Assembly: GCA_012295275.1 (NCBI GenBank)
Contig: CM022665.1
Span: 29,011,946-29,075,945 of the forward strand
Origin: Chrysomallon squamiferum
Taxonomy: Eukaryota; Mollusca; Gastropoda; Neomphalida; Peltospiridae
Length of the DNA stretch: 64,000 bases
Direction of reading: 5' to 3'
Shown: piece after piece, positions 12,747-26,809 of the stretch
Layout: every line of letters starts with the position of its first letter
How positions within the stretch are numbered: position 1 is the stretch's first letter
The notes under the pieces: model-generated
The model's input: only the letters and a program-made list of their open reading frames with translations
The model's database searches: none
Told to the model about the DNA's origin: nothing
Made by a program: the position numbers and the translations under genes

Positions 12747-14587
12747 GTTTATTAAGCATTTAAAGCTGACTTATTCTGTTATTTGTAAATAAATATTAAA
12801 GAAAAGCATAATAACAAAGTGGGTTTTTTTTTTTTTTTTTTTTATTCACTTAGTAAAAATTAAATTAAACAAATAAAACAATTGTAGGACATTTTATGCT
12901 ATAACTTAAATAATAATTCCTTCAGTTATTAAATTAGTACTTAAAAGACTTTGTAGGCAGTTCATAAACTAATATCAATATCCAAATAAATAGAAAGAAA
13001 AACAAAGTATAATTTACATAGTGATATATCACACTAGTTTTAAAACTGCTTCTCAAAACCAAAACCAACTCTCTAAAACTGTTAACTAATTAACTGATGC
13101 ATACCAGATGATAAAACAAGTTTAGTGTTAGAAACTGATCTAAGCTGGTGTGTTCTAATTTTTCTGAAGGTTAAATGTAGGACATTTCACTAGGTCTGTC
13201 ATTAATACAGTAATGCTATTTAATAGTTCAAGAGTACAGCAGAATTTAAATATTAACAATAACAGGAAATGTGTGTCACTTCTAATGTTTGTTTTAAAAT
13301 AATTATCAGCATACATATATGTATGTATACATGTACTTCAACTTTGACTAAAAATTCAAATGAAAAGATGTTACCAGAAATTTAACTGACATTTTTTTCT
13401 TTTCTATATTTTTTCTAACTTACAATATATATATTTTTTTTAAATTTACTTATTTGGTGTATTGTTGTAAAATTTCAAATTTAAAACATTTGATAAGTTC
13501 TTATCCTACAATCGTCTCTGCTTACTCCTTTTTTTTAAAATACATTTTCAAAGGGCCATAAAGAAGGTACATAAATACTGAAAACAGTTATTTTGTTAGC
13601 AAAGTAACAACAACACACAGGCTGAGACTAAATGAAATGAAGATGTTATGTTTTCTTATATATATCCTGAAAAAAATATTTATAAATCTGTTTTGATTAT
13701 TATGTACATTCCATTTCCTAAATGAGAAATATATATTGTGTATTACTGACATTAACTGTGACACAGAATTTTTATAAACTATTGTTTGCTATTAAAAAAT
13801 CAGTAACATTTTAAAATTATTTAATGATACTAGGAAAGTTATAAATGAAATTTAATCTTCATGAAATGTGTCAACTATTTGATTTACCCCATAATGTATG
13901 GTTAAAAATGAGCTTTTTGAGCAACTTTAAATATTTATAGAGGTGAAAAAAACACATTTTTATGATCACTGTCTTGTTTTTTTGTGTTTCAATGCTAGCT
14001 TATCAGTAGATGTAATATGAATGACAACAATCTCAAATACACACACTATATTAAACTAACTAGTTAACATACCACAGTAATTAAAACATTACCAAACAAA
14101 CAACATCATATTTTGACTAAAACTGAACAATAATGCATCACAGTTTGTTGGAGAATATTGTGAATATATTAAAACAATCAACAATTAAATTATGGAGTAA
14201 ATGGGGTTAATCAATGGGAATGGAAGACTATTTTTGCTTTTGTTACTTGTACATATTCCTAACCTGTTGCATGGATTGAAATCCTTTCACAGAAAGAGTT
14301 AATCTTTATGTTTATGGCACAAATAATGATAATTGTTTTAAACAACTGAATAATATTCCAAAGACTATTCCACAATTTAATAAACTTACCAGTCACAAAA
14401 GTTCCACAGATGACAACATATTACAAAATGATTAATGTAAACTGATCATTTGGTATCAGTTACAAATTACTCCATAGATTCAATAATGGTTGTGGAATGT
14501 GTGGTGAGGAAAATATCCAGAAATAGGCAAGACAAAACATTTTGTGGATAAATATCTCAAACAGTGAAAATGAAAAAAATTTCAATT
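12747..14587. other. convergent 3' region between SLC30A6 and TMEM62
   Basis: No coding exon was seen here. The segment separates two convergent genes and probably consists mostly of the long 3' UTR of TMEM62 on the minus strand. A run of about 21 T at 12823-12843, followed by TTTATT (AATAAA on the minus strand), could mark the end of that transcript very close to the SLC30A6 end. Confidence 0.4.
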
Positions 14588-15020
14588 CTATTTGTAGATC
14601 AAATATTTGGGGTTGTTCTGTGGCTGGCGGAATAATGAGTAGTGCAAAATAACAGCAAATATTAAGGATCCAGTTCTCACAGGTCCAAGAACTAAAGCTT
14701 TTGTCCCATAAGCTCTGGGAAACTCTGTCAAGGTGATGTATGCTTGAAATACCAACATCATCAAAAAAGGCAGGTCTAACTGGAGAAGTTTGTGCAGTTT
14801 GCATATTTTCCTTACTCTAATCAATCTGACATTGCCTTTGGCAATATACAGAAAATCTATAGTATTACTAACAAGCAGTAGAAGAGGTATGTTAAAAGTT
14901 ATCATCTGGAAAAGAAAAAAATATATACATGATTTTTTTACAAAATTAAAGACACATTTCAACCACACGCATGCACACACACACACACACACATCTGTAT
15001 CTGTATATGTATATACATTA

Positions 15021-15052
<32 letters not shown>

Positions 15053-18000
15053 CTGTATCTGTATCTGTATCTATCTATCTATATCTATATTTATATCGAT
15101 ATCTAAATAGATATATATATATATATATATCCATAATAATATATTCATATTATTTAAAATTAGTGTATTAAAGTACCTGAAAAATCCCATAGAAATAAGT
15201 ATGGCTACCAGGCATGAATGTTCCTTTTACAAAGATTCCCCAAACAAACACTACTCCAGTGTGTCCTTCCAACATTTCTCCAGCAAACCAGGGACCTGTT
15301 AACAAATAAAATATAACATAAAGGCATTACATCTGTTGTATTATATTTTTCAAATTTCATATTTCAAAACACAAACCTACCCAGACACACAAAATAATGA
15401 CATCTAGCCAAATCATAGCACAGATAAACACATACTCATTGACCACATCAACCTGTGTTGTATTGATTAAGATATAAATAAATGAAGAATTCAGATTTCT
15501 GAAACAAATAGTAAACATAACAATAATAACATTAAAAGTAAGACTATAGTTAAGCTCTACTTTTTATCAGTTAAAACTTGACCAACAAAAGCATATTGTT
15601 AACATTATTTATTTGTTAAAATCCTGAAAAAATCTGTTCATTTCAAACTTAGATCTTACCAAATGTAATGTACAGAACACATCCTAGAAGGGAGTAATAA
15701 GTCACAGTTTAGCCTAGCTGTCAACCACAGTTTCCACATCCATCTGTTGATCAAGTAATGTAAAATACCTTCACCTACAGATATAAACATTTCATTAACC
15801 ATACAGTCAATCTGAAAACACTGCATAGATATTCATTTAAAAAAAAAAAAAAAAAAAACACACAAATATATCTAAAATTTATAGGTTATCACATTTTGAG
15901 AACTAAATAAAGCCAGTCATAAAATTCTCACCTTCTAAAAAGAAGTTTCTTATATTTGTTGATTGTCTTAAAAATCCAAGAAGCAAAATATAAGAAAACA
16001 CCAACAGAGCATAAAGAAACTTTCCCTGCAATAAAAGTAATGTTTTATTTTACTATAATTTATTATGTTAGTTAGGAATCTTTTTAGTTTTACTATTATT
16101 ATTAAATAGAAATGGGCTTCATAGAGTTGTAAGGGATAAAATAAACAATCATTGCTGTGCCTGCTGTCTATTTGACAACCCAGCACATATGGCATATTAT
16201 TGGCCATGATAAAAATATTTTTTCATCTATGAAAATATAAAAGCAACTGATTCCTATTCATTAATAGCAACTCATGAAGTGTGGCAAAAAGTTTCTGCAC
16301 TTATATCAATATCATAACTGTTCATCTAAAGCATACCGAATAATTTAAAATGAATTTAAAATGATTATCCCAAAACTTACAGCTGTAAATATATTAACCA
16401 TCAGAAGGAGACGTGGAATTAGTGGAAATTCTGCTTCAGTCCCATCTACTGAGAACTGCTGTAAAGTTGATTTAGTTATGCCGTTAACATCCTGCAAAAA
16501 CCAACCAAAAAATAAATAAATACATTTTAAATTTTTTTTGGCTTTTGTGTGTCTTAATAATTAAAAAAGGTCTAAAATAATAATTTTTAGCCATAGATTG
16601 TGGAAACAATATATTACCACTTCATGTTTCATACCATTGTTTGGTGAACAAATCATAGAAAAAAATCCTTATTTATGTATTACTGCATGAAATCTAGTTA
16701 CAATCACATCATAAGTCTTATTATAACCAAATGCCAGGTTAATAGATAAATAAAAATATTACCATAACTACTACTTCAATTTTATGAAGACCTGTGGAAA
16801 GTATGTCTGGATTCCATGAAATAACATACAGGGGCCCATTTACATGTTTTGCCTCTCCAAGAAAGTCATCATCAATATAAACTGATACAGACGTTATCTC
16901 CAGCTGATGAAAGACAAGAATCCTGTAAAATAATTTTAAAAAACACAAGGTAAAGAAGGAAAAAAGATGCATAATATAATATAAGACATACACACACATT
17001 TATCAGCACTGGACTATTGATTATTTAAATATTAAAATGATGGTAGGAGTTAATAAATAAATATATATATTAATGTCATATAGACATAGAAACACATATT
17101 GAAATATTTTATTTGTTAAGTATTTTTGGTTGTTGTTTTTTAGTTGTCTCTCCAAAAATATATTTATCAATATAGTAAAGTGTACAAGAATATTAAAAAC
17201 AAATGTAACAATATTCATAACTTTCGAAGTAAAATATGATATAGTTGTTCAAGAACACTAACCTTACATGAGTAGACATAGGGATTCTATTTAGAGGTTC
17301 AAATGGAGTCATATATTGGGCATTCTTGGGATTAGTAATCAAAATAACTGGCCAGTCTCCAAGACGTACATCAACAAAGGACAGCAGATCATAATCCACA
17401 GCCAAAATCCGAAACCTGAAAAGATATGTAAATTTATTTACTTCAAAACTTTTAGATTTTTCATGCAAATTACAACATTAGTCAAAACCTTTTCTTTCTG
17501 CATTTTGCATGTGTGTTTGTTTGTGTGCATGAATCACTGATTGTGTGTGTCTGTGTATGTATAAACATCTTACATTCTGTTATCACGCCAATCTCCCAAT
17601 TCTAATTCTAGAGTGCCAGTTTTTTGTCTGGTGTACATGTTAGTTACAAATCCACCCAGGGTGTGTAGATGACCACAGAGATAAACGATTCCATTCCTAA
17701 AAAATCAAAAGATAAAAACTATAATAATGGTATATATGGAGAAATCTATTTGATGTAACATAACCAATTTCCCAAATTACATGATATCAGCATACATTCA
17801 AATTATGGGATCTAACAAGAATGAAAAAAAGTGTTAAATATACAATGTGTATGCATATGTATAAATGTATATATGCGCACGTGTGTGGTGTGTGTGTGTG
17901 TGTGTGTGTGTTTTAAAACAATAAACTGAACAAATAAATTAATAATACTATTTAACTTTTTCATGATAAATCATTTTCATAGGTAAAATAAAACTATTCA

Positions 18001-19752
18001 TTAATTAAAAACACATAAAAGGAAAACTGAACCCTAGCTACCATGCAGAGTAATACTGTACTAGAATTATGTTTCATACTTTAAAAAGTGAAGATTATGT
18101 AAATGAATCATAATTATAATCTACCAATGGATAAAACAAAATAAACAATTATGAATATGCTATGAACAGAATAAAAATTCATAAAATCAATTCAACTGTT
18201 GGCATTAAACTAATTCCAAAATAAATAACTGTATTGTTTGCTGTTGTTTTTTGTTTTGTTTTACCTCATAATATGCCTGATTCCAGGTGGGTCTTGTACA
18301 ATGAATGATGTTGGGTAATGGCCAAACCATATTGTCATATTGCTGTTCTCACTTTGCTCAGAATATCTTATTAGCTGTTGAACTCTGTCCTTTTCCATGA
18401 TTACAACAAAATATGTATGTTTATTGAAGATTCTCAATAAAATGTTTAGATATCTGACTTTTAGATCAGTAATTAAAAATAAAGTAAATGGTAGAATAGA
18501 TTTAATTTTTTGTTCTTAGCAAACATGTTACAGAGAGAAATATTTAAAATTATTTTTATATTCAATCTATTATATAAATGTTAACAACTTCACAAGAATT
18601 ATGGATATCAAACCATTCAAAATTAAAAAACATGAATATGTTTATCCAAAAACCTCAACTTAAAGAAAAAGATTTTTTACTCTCTTTATTTCATATACTG
18701 TTAAGATACACCTTTTAATTTTTTCACCATGCTATACTTACTTCATTGAGCTGACCAAAGAAGTTAAATGGTCGTTTAGGTCCTGGATCAGGACAAGCAT
18801 CTACAGCTATAAATGAATATTTTCCAAAGTAGGTGGTATAGTGATGCACATAAGATGTCATATGCTCATTACCTTGCACTGAAAACTGCCTGCAATTTAA
18901 ACATAATTTATTCGCATTACAAATGACACAAATGGATAAAAAAAATTATAATAATAATAAAAAAATATTAGAAAAGTATTACATATCAGTCTAATACTAT
19001 AAAAATCTGTCAAATTATCCTATTTTTGGTTAACAAAAATTAACTTCTAATGATGTTAAACATTTAAAAAGAATATACCATACAATAACATTATATTTGT
19101 TTTGTTCTAAAAGGAAAGGAATTATTAACGAGCTAATAATCTACCTGTAATAATTTTGTCGACTTCGTAAATCAGGAACATCAAATGAATCTGCAAATAT
19201 GAGAACAACATCTTCTTAGTATTAATCTCAGGAAAATTAAATAATAAAACTATATTTTCAAATTATATTTCTGTTTTTTGTGAGGAAAAGCCCATAGAAT
19301 CAAGACAGTTCATTAGCTTTATGGTGTTGGAGAACCTACTTCAACTCATGTGAGTCTAGAAAATAAAAGTTTGCTTAAAAGAAAATAAAGAAATCAATAT
19401 TCATTTGTGACTAGTCAATTTTAATTTTAAAGGTTATCTGTAATGTGTTACCATGGTTTCCTCTCAGATCTAACCATTGAGAATGTGTGTATTTGTTGCA
19501 TGACATCAAAATTTTGTTGTATTCCTGCCATTCTTCAATATATTGCATAGAACCAGTTGAGTCAGGTGTTTTAGCGTCTACTAAATCACCTACACAAGAT
19601 AAACCAACATGTTAGTTTGACAGAACAACAAACGACTGTGAAATATAAATTATATACAATTTCTCATTTACTAAAGCTAATTAAATATGTTTAACAGTAA
19701 ATAAAAATGTATTTAACAGCCATTTCACCACAATATTATTCTCACTCTCTTG

Positions 19753-19807
<55 letters not shown>

Positions 19808-20263
19808 TTCAGCAGTTCAATATTATTTACCTGTAACAATAATCAGCTGTGGTTTGATAACACTGAGAAAGTCACGACACAAATTTATTAAATCTGGTCC
19901 TCTCTTTCGGTCTTTAAATTTACTAATATGGAGATCTGAAATCTAAAATGAATATTGCACACATGTTAACATGCTGTTATTACAAAAATACATAATTACA
20001 GTTTTCCATAATTTCTATACAACATGCCAAACTGGTATTTTTCTCAAATGGATTTTGGAATAAATTATCATGATTAATTAACTGATTCACTTATTAACAA
20101 ATACAAATCAGCCATATCACACTCTGATTCACGATAAATAATAATTATTTATACTAGTAATAATATAAATAAAAAATAAATAAATAAATCTTTAATAGGC
20201 ATGAATTAATCACAAATATAAATTACTTTCCTTAACGTATTTAGAATGTAATATGGTATTTAA

Positions 20264-20311
<48 letters not shown>

Positions 20312-20605
20312 CATAAATAAATAAATAAATAATAAAAAATCATTATCATTTACTTTTATGATCAATGAACAATACTCCAAAACTCTGCCAATTCCTTAAA
20401 TATATACGTCAAAAACGATTAAATAATTCACCTGTACAAGCCAAAAGATATTTTCATAATCAGGTCCAATTGTAAGAGATTCTGATTGTTCTCTAGGTTC
20501 TCTATTTACTGTATTATTTGGAATAGGTACAAAAATATCGACAACACAAGCAAAAATTATTGCAATTGCCAGAAATAACATAAAAGCGAAGTGCACAAAT
20601 CCCAT
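14588..20605 (-). CDS. TMEM62: TMEM62, membrane-anchored metallophosphoesterase (with apparent 1-nt frameshift)
   Basis: Fourteen minus-strand coding exons: 20605-20432, 19942-19831, 19589-19452, 19190-19145, 18889-18742, 18389-18265, 17696-17574, 17415-17263, 16922-16763, 16491-16381, 16025-15932, 15774-15660, 15295-15177, 14905-14588. About 644 residues result if one extra base in the twelfth exon is discounted (human about 643). A hydrophobic N-terminal anchor (about 4-25) precedes a complete calcineurin-like phosphoesterase core: SDLH (60-63), GDLVD (96-100), GNHD (139-142), FGHY (about 230) and CGHLH (about 255-259). All metal-ligand motifs are intact. A beta-rich region with LGDWPVILITNPKN and VNGPLYVISWNPD follows, then several membrane helices (LLVFSYILLLGFL, GPWFAGEM, FNIPLLLLV, LMMLVFQAYITL). 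The start is ATG at 20605; a TTG upstream is not needed. The sixth exon's acceptor has a weak pyrimidine tract. The substrate of this family is not known to me. Confidence 0.93.
14973..15131. repeat. (CA)n and (TA)n/(TATC)n microsatellite cluster
   Basis: A CA run at about 14973-14992 is followed by TA and TATC-like repeats to about 15131. The cluster lies in the last intron of TMEM62 and generates spurious Thr/His- and Ile/Tyr-rich ORFs. Confidence 0.9.
17881..17911. repeat. (GT)n microsatellite
   Basis: About fifteen GT dinucleotides in a TMEM62 intron, preceded by alternating TATG/TATA sequence. Confidence 0.9.
19759..19805. repeat. (CA)n microsatellite
   Basis: About 23 CA dinucleotides directly downstream (in TMEM62 sense) of the second exon's donor region. 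It underlies a spurious polyThr/His ORF on the plus strand. Confidence 0.95.
20265..20311. repeat. (AAT)n microsatellite
   Basis: About fifteen tandem AAT trinucleotides followed by AAAT copies, in TMEM62 intron 1. Confidence 0.95.
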
Positions 20606-20972
20606 TTCCTCTGACAAAGAAAAACTAGTTTTATAAAAAAAATTTAATGATATAAATAAACCTTCACAATATTTTTGTTGTCTGCTAACCGTTGATGTTT
20701 TTTTTTTTTTTATATATATAATTTCTGTTTTGAAAAGAGTAGTGTAAAGGGAGATAATTGAGAAAACTAAATAAAAAAGAAAGAAAAATAAAGTTATATT
20801 TATGTGCTAAATAAAAATATTAATATTGTTAACTTTAATATTATAGATTCATTTTTGTATTACTGTTAAAAGTGATTTACTTTAAATTATAATACTCAAT
20901 TCATTTGACTTTACTGGAACTGTAATCACGAAGTAAATAATACATTTTCCTCTGTTAAGTCTTCACTGTAAA
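20606..20972. promoter_or_regulatory. 367-bp divergent promoter region of TMEM62 and FAM177A
   Basis: The start codons of TMEM62 (minus, 20605) and the FAM177A-like gene (plus, 20973) are only 367 bp apart, so both 5' UTRs and core promoters must fit here. That is the usual geometry of a bidirectional promoter. It holds a T run at about 20699-20711 and is A+T-rich with no CpG cluster. No factor site was confidently assigned. Confidence 0.65.
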
Positions 20973-22633
20973 ATGTCGGAAATAGGACAAACAAAGCAGG
21001 TATTTTCTAAACACTGTTATAATTTGTTAATGTAAATTTATGCCAAAACGTTGATTTATAATTAGATATTATAAAATGTTACTTACTTGAAATAAATTTT
21101 AGTTAATGGTAAAAGTATGAGTTCAAAATAAAATAAACTATTTAAATTTCATTCTTTTTTCTTTTCTTTTTCCTAAACGGTTAAGGCTTCTGGCGATGCC
21201 CCAGAATTCACAAATATATTATTAGATGCTCCACCGAAGAAGAAACAGCCCAAACGAATTTTGCATTTTAGTGATGGTATTTTGGAAGAGTATTCTAGTG
21301 ATGAAGAAGATGAAACTAACAGTCCACCATCTCAACCACCTGTGGATCCAGTAAGTATATTAACTGATTAAACAATGTACAATAAAATAATGACATTATT
21401 ATTATTATTTTAAAAATAAACCATTATTAATATGTGTATGTGTACATTTAATTTTTTTTTTTTATAATTATGTAAAAAGATCCATGTAGTTCAGTAGTAA
21501 TAGTAGTTATAAAAAGAAATTTCCAAGTGTTTCTTTTTCCTTTTTATGATTTAATATTACTTAGGTCAGGGAACATTTTCAAATTTCTGTCATAATAGTT
21601 TTTAGCTAATTATTATGAAATCAATACATTAGAAACTAAATTAAACTCTATATGTATACATAAAAATATTAAAATAAATCTTTCTTAAAATTTTGCATAC
21701 CTTTTAACATTATTGCAGAAAACATTAACCTGGCTTCCTTGGTGCTGGTATTATATAACAACAGCAGCTAGCAAAACATTTTCAGGTACCTGTGTTCTTT
21801 GATCAAATGTTATTAAAATATGTTATAAATTCATGATATTGAGATCCACTGAAAGTTTTGTTTTATATCACTAATATCACACAGGTAAAAAAATTTTAGT
21901 AATAATAATAAAAAAAATAGTAATAATAATCTAAATTAATCTTCAACAAAAAAACAGAAATCTGTTTTGCTTTTCTCTGTACAGATATATGTTCAGTTTA
22001 TTGTGAAGATTTCATTTCTTTTACAGCCCATGCCTGGTTTATTAAAGGATAGTGCATGTATTTTCCTATGATATGGTTCACATATATAACTGATAAGACT
22101 AGCATAGCAGCAGTACCTTTCCTCTTTCACATTTTGAAAACCGAAATAACTATGTAAGCATTCAGAAACATATGTATTGATGTGTAAATGTTTTAATCTC
22201 TAGATAAGTCATCATAAAAGGACAACTTAATAAATGTTTCTGTTCCATCTATTTTTAGCTGCAGATTTCTGTGGTGAGAAACTTGCCTGGTTTTTAGGTA
22301 TTACATCACCTAAATACCAGTATGCAATTGATGAATACTACAGATTAAAGGAAGAGGTACAACAGTTGTTTTCATAACATTTAGATTTAGTCATACATTC
22401 ATGTTTATTTAAGTATACAACAAAATATTTAAATAAAACCAATAATCACATCAATAGAATAAATATATTAAGAATAGGTTTAAACTTCTGCTTTAAAATT
22501 TACTTGTATCTCTATTAATTTTTAGGAGGAAAAAGAAAAAGCTCGAATGCAACAACTGAACACAGAATTGTCCTCTGTTGATGTGAAAATAATTGAAGAT
22601 ACAAACACAGACCAGCATACTGAAAAATACTGA
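20973..22633 (+). CDS. FAM177A1: FAM177A-like protein
   Basis: Five coding exons, 20973-20999, 21186-21350, 21719-21785, 22259-22356 and 22526-22633, give 154 residues with GT-AG, in-phase junctions. The FAM177 signature is unmistakable: KKKQPKRILHFSDGILEEYS followed by acidic SSDEEDE, then VDP.KTLTWLPWCWYYITTA, then FCGEKLAWFLGITSPKYQYAIDEYYRLKEEEEKEKARM. Human FAM177A1 carries the same blocks (VIHFVSGETMEEYSTDEDE; TPKYQYAIDEYY). The middle block is an amphipathic or membrane-associating segment. The human protein is reported at the Golgi and linked to VPS13B; a similar role here is inference. The first exon encodes only nine residues and abuts the promoter shared with TMEM62. The vertebrate N-terminal extension is missing. 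Confidence 0.93.
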
Positions 22634-23042
22634 AAACATTACCTAATGTTCAACAGTTAAGAAGATATCAAATGCCATAATGTTCAAAAATCATTTAATG
22701 TTTGTGCTAAATATTGTGCATGGGAATGGGTCCAATTTTATTTATACAGCAATGATATAAATTTTGCTGGTTTTACTAACCTTACTGATATGACTTGAGG
22801 TGATGGATTTTATTTTACCTCAGAAGAATTCCAACTAGAACATTTTGTGTGCAGATATTTGTTAATAATTAATTTGTTTTTTCAGTTTATCTTTATCTCA
22901 AAAGGTTATTTGTGGTATTCCATATATTTTAATTTTATAAAGATCTCATAATTCTTCACTTTGTTATTAGATTGAAATGAAAATAATTTCATTTATTTTT
23001 GTTATATGAACAATCTCACAGAAATGCATTATAATAATGAAG

Positions 23043-23048
23043 AATAAA
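23043..23048 (+). terminator. candidate poly(A) signal of FAM177A
   Basis: AATAAA about 410 nt after the stop codon, followed by TGTTCTTT. It is a plausible end of the 3' UTR, though later hexamers also exist. Confidence 0.4.
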
Positions 23049-25149
23049 TGTTCTTTTAAAGATTTTTGCAATGACTATAGCATGTAGTGAAAGATAATTA
23101 CCATATACAGTTGAAATTTAAATGTCTCATTTTAAAAATAATTACTATTATTTTATTACTATCAACATAATTGCCAGTCTTAGTTTTATTATAATTAGAT
23201 CTATTATTTAAATTATTTTTAAAACAACCTATTATTAAAAAATACTGTCATCTTGTTTTGATTCCTGTTTATTAGACATTCATGAAAGTTTTGAAATATT
23301 GACAGTTAAAGAAACAAAATAACAACAATAATAAATTAACTAATGGTGAATATTAAAATATACTGTTATAAATGTAATAAACCAAATAATGAAATGAACT
23401 ATCCAAATTATAGCATCCCAGATGACTGAACAATCATTTCAACTCTTAAAAATGTTAAAATTAATTTTTGTGTTCAGTTATTTCTTTGTGCCATGTTTTA
23501 AATAATATTTGTATTTGAAAATGATATCAATTTCTAAATTATGTTTAAGTGTTTTTAAGATTACATTTACATGCATGATCACAGATTGTATTTACTGGGA
23601 AGCTTAAAGAAACTGATTGGATTAATTTCAGTTTTAGCGTTAAACACAAGCCATTAAATATGGATAGTTTATAAAAGAATTTAAAATGTAAGAGTTACAT
23701 TTAAAATCAAAGGAGAAGTTTTTTAAACTGCTTAAATGTATAGTTAAAATTAAAAAAAATTAAAATGTCCATGCTTTGAATACTGACTGAATGTTTGGAA
23801 GAGCATGATACTGATAATTATTGTTTGTTGCATTGATGTATTTTGGATTGTGTTGTATAGTATTAATATATTTATTGGTATGACTGTGATAGGATTTAGT
23901 TATTTGATAATAACACTTTGACACTTTACTGAACATACTTTATACAGAAGCTGTTCTGTCAGCTATCTAATTTAGCTGAATTTGAAAGTAAGGTAAATTA
24001 CATCAGATAATAAGCAAAGGAATGAAAACATTCCATGGTAAAACAGATCAATGAAATCCTCCTTAAATGTGTTTTAGCATTTAATGGTTGGTGGAATCGT
24101 TTTATTATTTTTTCACTTTTAAGATTTGTAATAAAATTATAAGAACACAATTTTCAGCATTACACAAATATTTTTCAATTATTTATTAGTTATTTCTTTA
24201 TTATTTTTATTTTACTCTGTTGTCAGGTTAAGACAGACTGAACACCTAAATTATATTTTTGTATCTATTGGTTTGTTTGTTATTGTCTAAGACAATAACG
24301 GGATAAAGAGGTTGAGGTATTTAATAACTTTACTGTTCCATGTTTTTGTGTTCTTCAGATAACACTGGGAAATATTGAAAAATAATGCATTTAGACATTT
24401 TTTTAATTCCTATTTTATATACTATTTATACTTTATTTTTCAGTAGATCTTACCATATTTATTATTATTATTTAAAAAAAAAAAAAAAAACACAAAGGTT
24501 TATTATTTTAAAACTTATAATTTAATCTAGAAATAATATTAGAATATTAGTATTAGTTTAAAATTAACAAATATAACAAAATATAAACTCAAATTTTATT
24601 TAATTTTAATTTTATTCTAACTAGAACAAAACAAAATGAGATGTTTTTTCTGTCTTCATATATTGCACCTATGCATTTCCAGATGACTTATGCAACAGTT
24701 CTTTCCGTCCACAAATAGAATTCATGTTCTAGATTATTCAAGTTTTAGCTAATCTGCTGAGTCATGTTCTGTATAGACAGAACATGCCTCTCTACCTACT
24801 TCACATACATACACACACAACTGCACAGGCACATATTCATGCACAAGTATATACATTTATTACAATTATTTATTTGTTACTAGAAACGTAACAAATTTTC
24901 ATATAACGAATCTTTCTACTTGAAGTTTTATGCATCTTTCCTAATTAAAATAAATCAATCATAACTGACAATATATTAAGTAATTTAAAAAAAAGAAAAA
25001 AAAAAAAGAAAAGTTGATTGCAGCTTTACATTTTATGAAGACAATTTAATATTTTTCTTATAAAGAATTTTCACCATGTTAACATTCTTTTTATTTTAAT
25101 CCAATATTTAGAAAAGGAAGATATGACAAAAAGGCAACTGAACAAAATG

Positions 25150-25185
<36 letters not shown>

Positions 25186-25850
25186 AAGGATATATTTTTT
25201 TGGCTTACTTTTATTATACTTAAGCTGTTGATTCCTATTTATATTCGAGGTTGATTTGCTTGTTATTGGTATTATAATGTCAACTCTAAATGCTGTAACT
25301 GTGAAAGAAAATAAATTTTAAAATCTACAAAAAAATAAAATTCAGTTATCATTTTTTTTATTATTATTATTTTTTTTTTTTTTTTTTTTTGTCTGTGCGT
25401 GTTTTGTCTATAATTTAAATGTAATCATGTCACAAAAATACAAGGTACCAAAAAGTGCTTGAAGACTTGATAATCTTACATTTTTTACTATAAAATCTTA
25501 AAAGAATCCTCTACTCATCTATAGTGACTGAAGGTTTACTGTACATATCATTTGTGTTTTGTTTCATGCCCGTTAATATTTTATGCCAACATTGGGGCCA
25601 GAGACTGAGAGAGGTATATTTAAAATTTAAAATATCATCAACATCATAAGAGAGAGATATCAAGAATATTTAAATAATTATATTAATTCCTAGTCTCAAA
25701 ACAAAAAAATAAAAGTAACTATATGATATAAAATTTTATATGGGCTCAGAATGCTGCTGATCTAAGGAATTGAAGGTTAATTGTTTCAATAGATTAAAAT
25801 TTGGTCGTTATTTTTCGCTATTCATTGGCGTAACGTTTGGCACAGGACAC
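23049..25850. other. intergenic spacer with homopolymers
   Basis: No gene was seen. The spacer is A+T-rich with a run of about 17 A near 24474-24490, a run of about 30 A at 25150-25181 and a T run near 25370-25390. It may include a longer alternative 3' UTR of the FAM177A-like gene. Confidence 0.5.
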
Positions 25851-25956
25851 GGTCTAAAACTGTTTACTTCCGTGGTCGCGCAAATTTTCAAGTTCTCGTA
25901 GTCAAGATAATTAAATTTCTGAAGTATTCATTTTCTCTTTTTCCTAAACTGAGACA

Positions 25957-26777
25957 ATGGCTGCGAAAAGTATTACTAAAAAGAAAAATGTTAATTATGA
26001 TCCTGAGACCGAAAGAACTGTTCCAAAACTTGACCTGTATGGCCCATCAAAAAGAAAAACAAATCGTAAAATTAAGGCCTCCAGTGCTGGTACTAGCTTA
26101 AATAGGTACGAATTTTTTCTAAAATGAATAGCATGAATTCATAACTGTTATGTTTATTATACAATATTCGCTTTCTTTCATTTTAAATATACAACGTATT
26201 AAAAATTATAAACAATATAGTTTAAGCAACGTATTACATAATGGTTTCGTAGTAACTATCTAAAACCTCAGTCACAGGCAAAAATTGTGAGAGTGACATG
26301 ATAACGGTTCATGTTACATATTGATAATAACAGACTAAGAAAGGAATGAAGGGAAATATTTTAATTAACAACGCACTCATTATGATTCAATCGTATTCAT
26401 GATTATACACCAAACAGTCAATTAGGAGGGAAACCTACTTACTAACTTAGAGCGTCACATAATTACATTATTATTATACACGTTTTACGAATAGTTACGG
26501 ATCTGTAATACACTATACAGTAATGTGATTTGTGCAACACTGATCAGAGTGCTGGTGGTAACTGATCATGTAAACAATCATGCCTCACGCTGTTGCTTCA
26601 CCACTGAATAGTGGGCAATAGTAATAGTTGTATCAGTCTTTCACTTTTTTAATATACTTTGGAAAATGTAACCTAGATCAAAACTATCAGAGTATAAAAA
26701 AATATAAATATTATAATAATATACTGGTTTTTTTTTGTTTTTGTTTTTTAAGTATGATTAGATATATTGTAAACTTA

Positions 26778-26809
<32 letters not shown>

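Noticed and set aside
20606-20617. Upstream TTG start for TMEM62 adding four residues
   Set aside because: An ATG at 20605 gives a normal signal-anchor N terminus; a TTG start is not expected in an animal nuclear gene.
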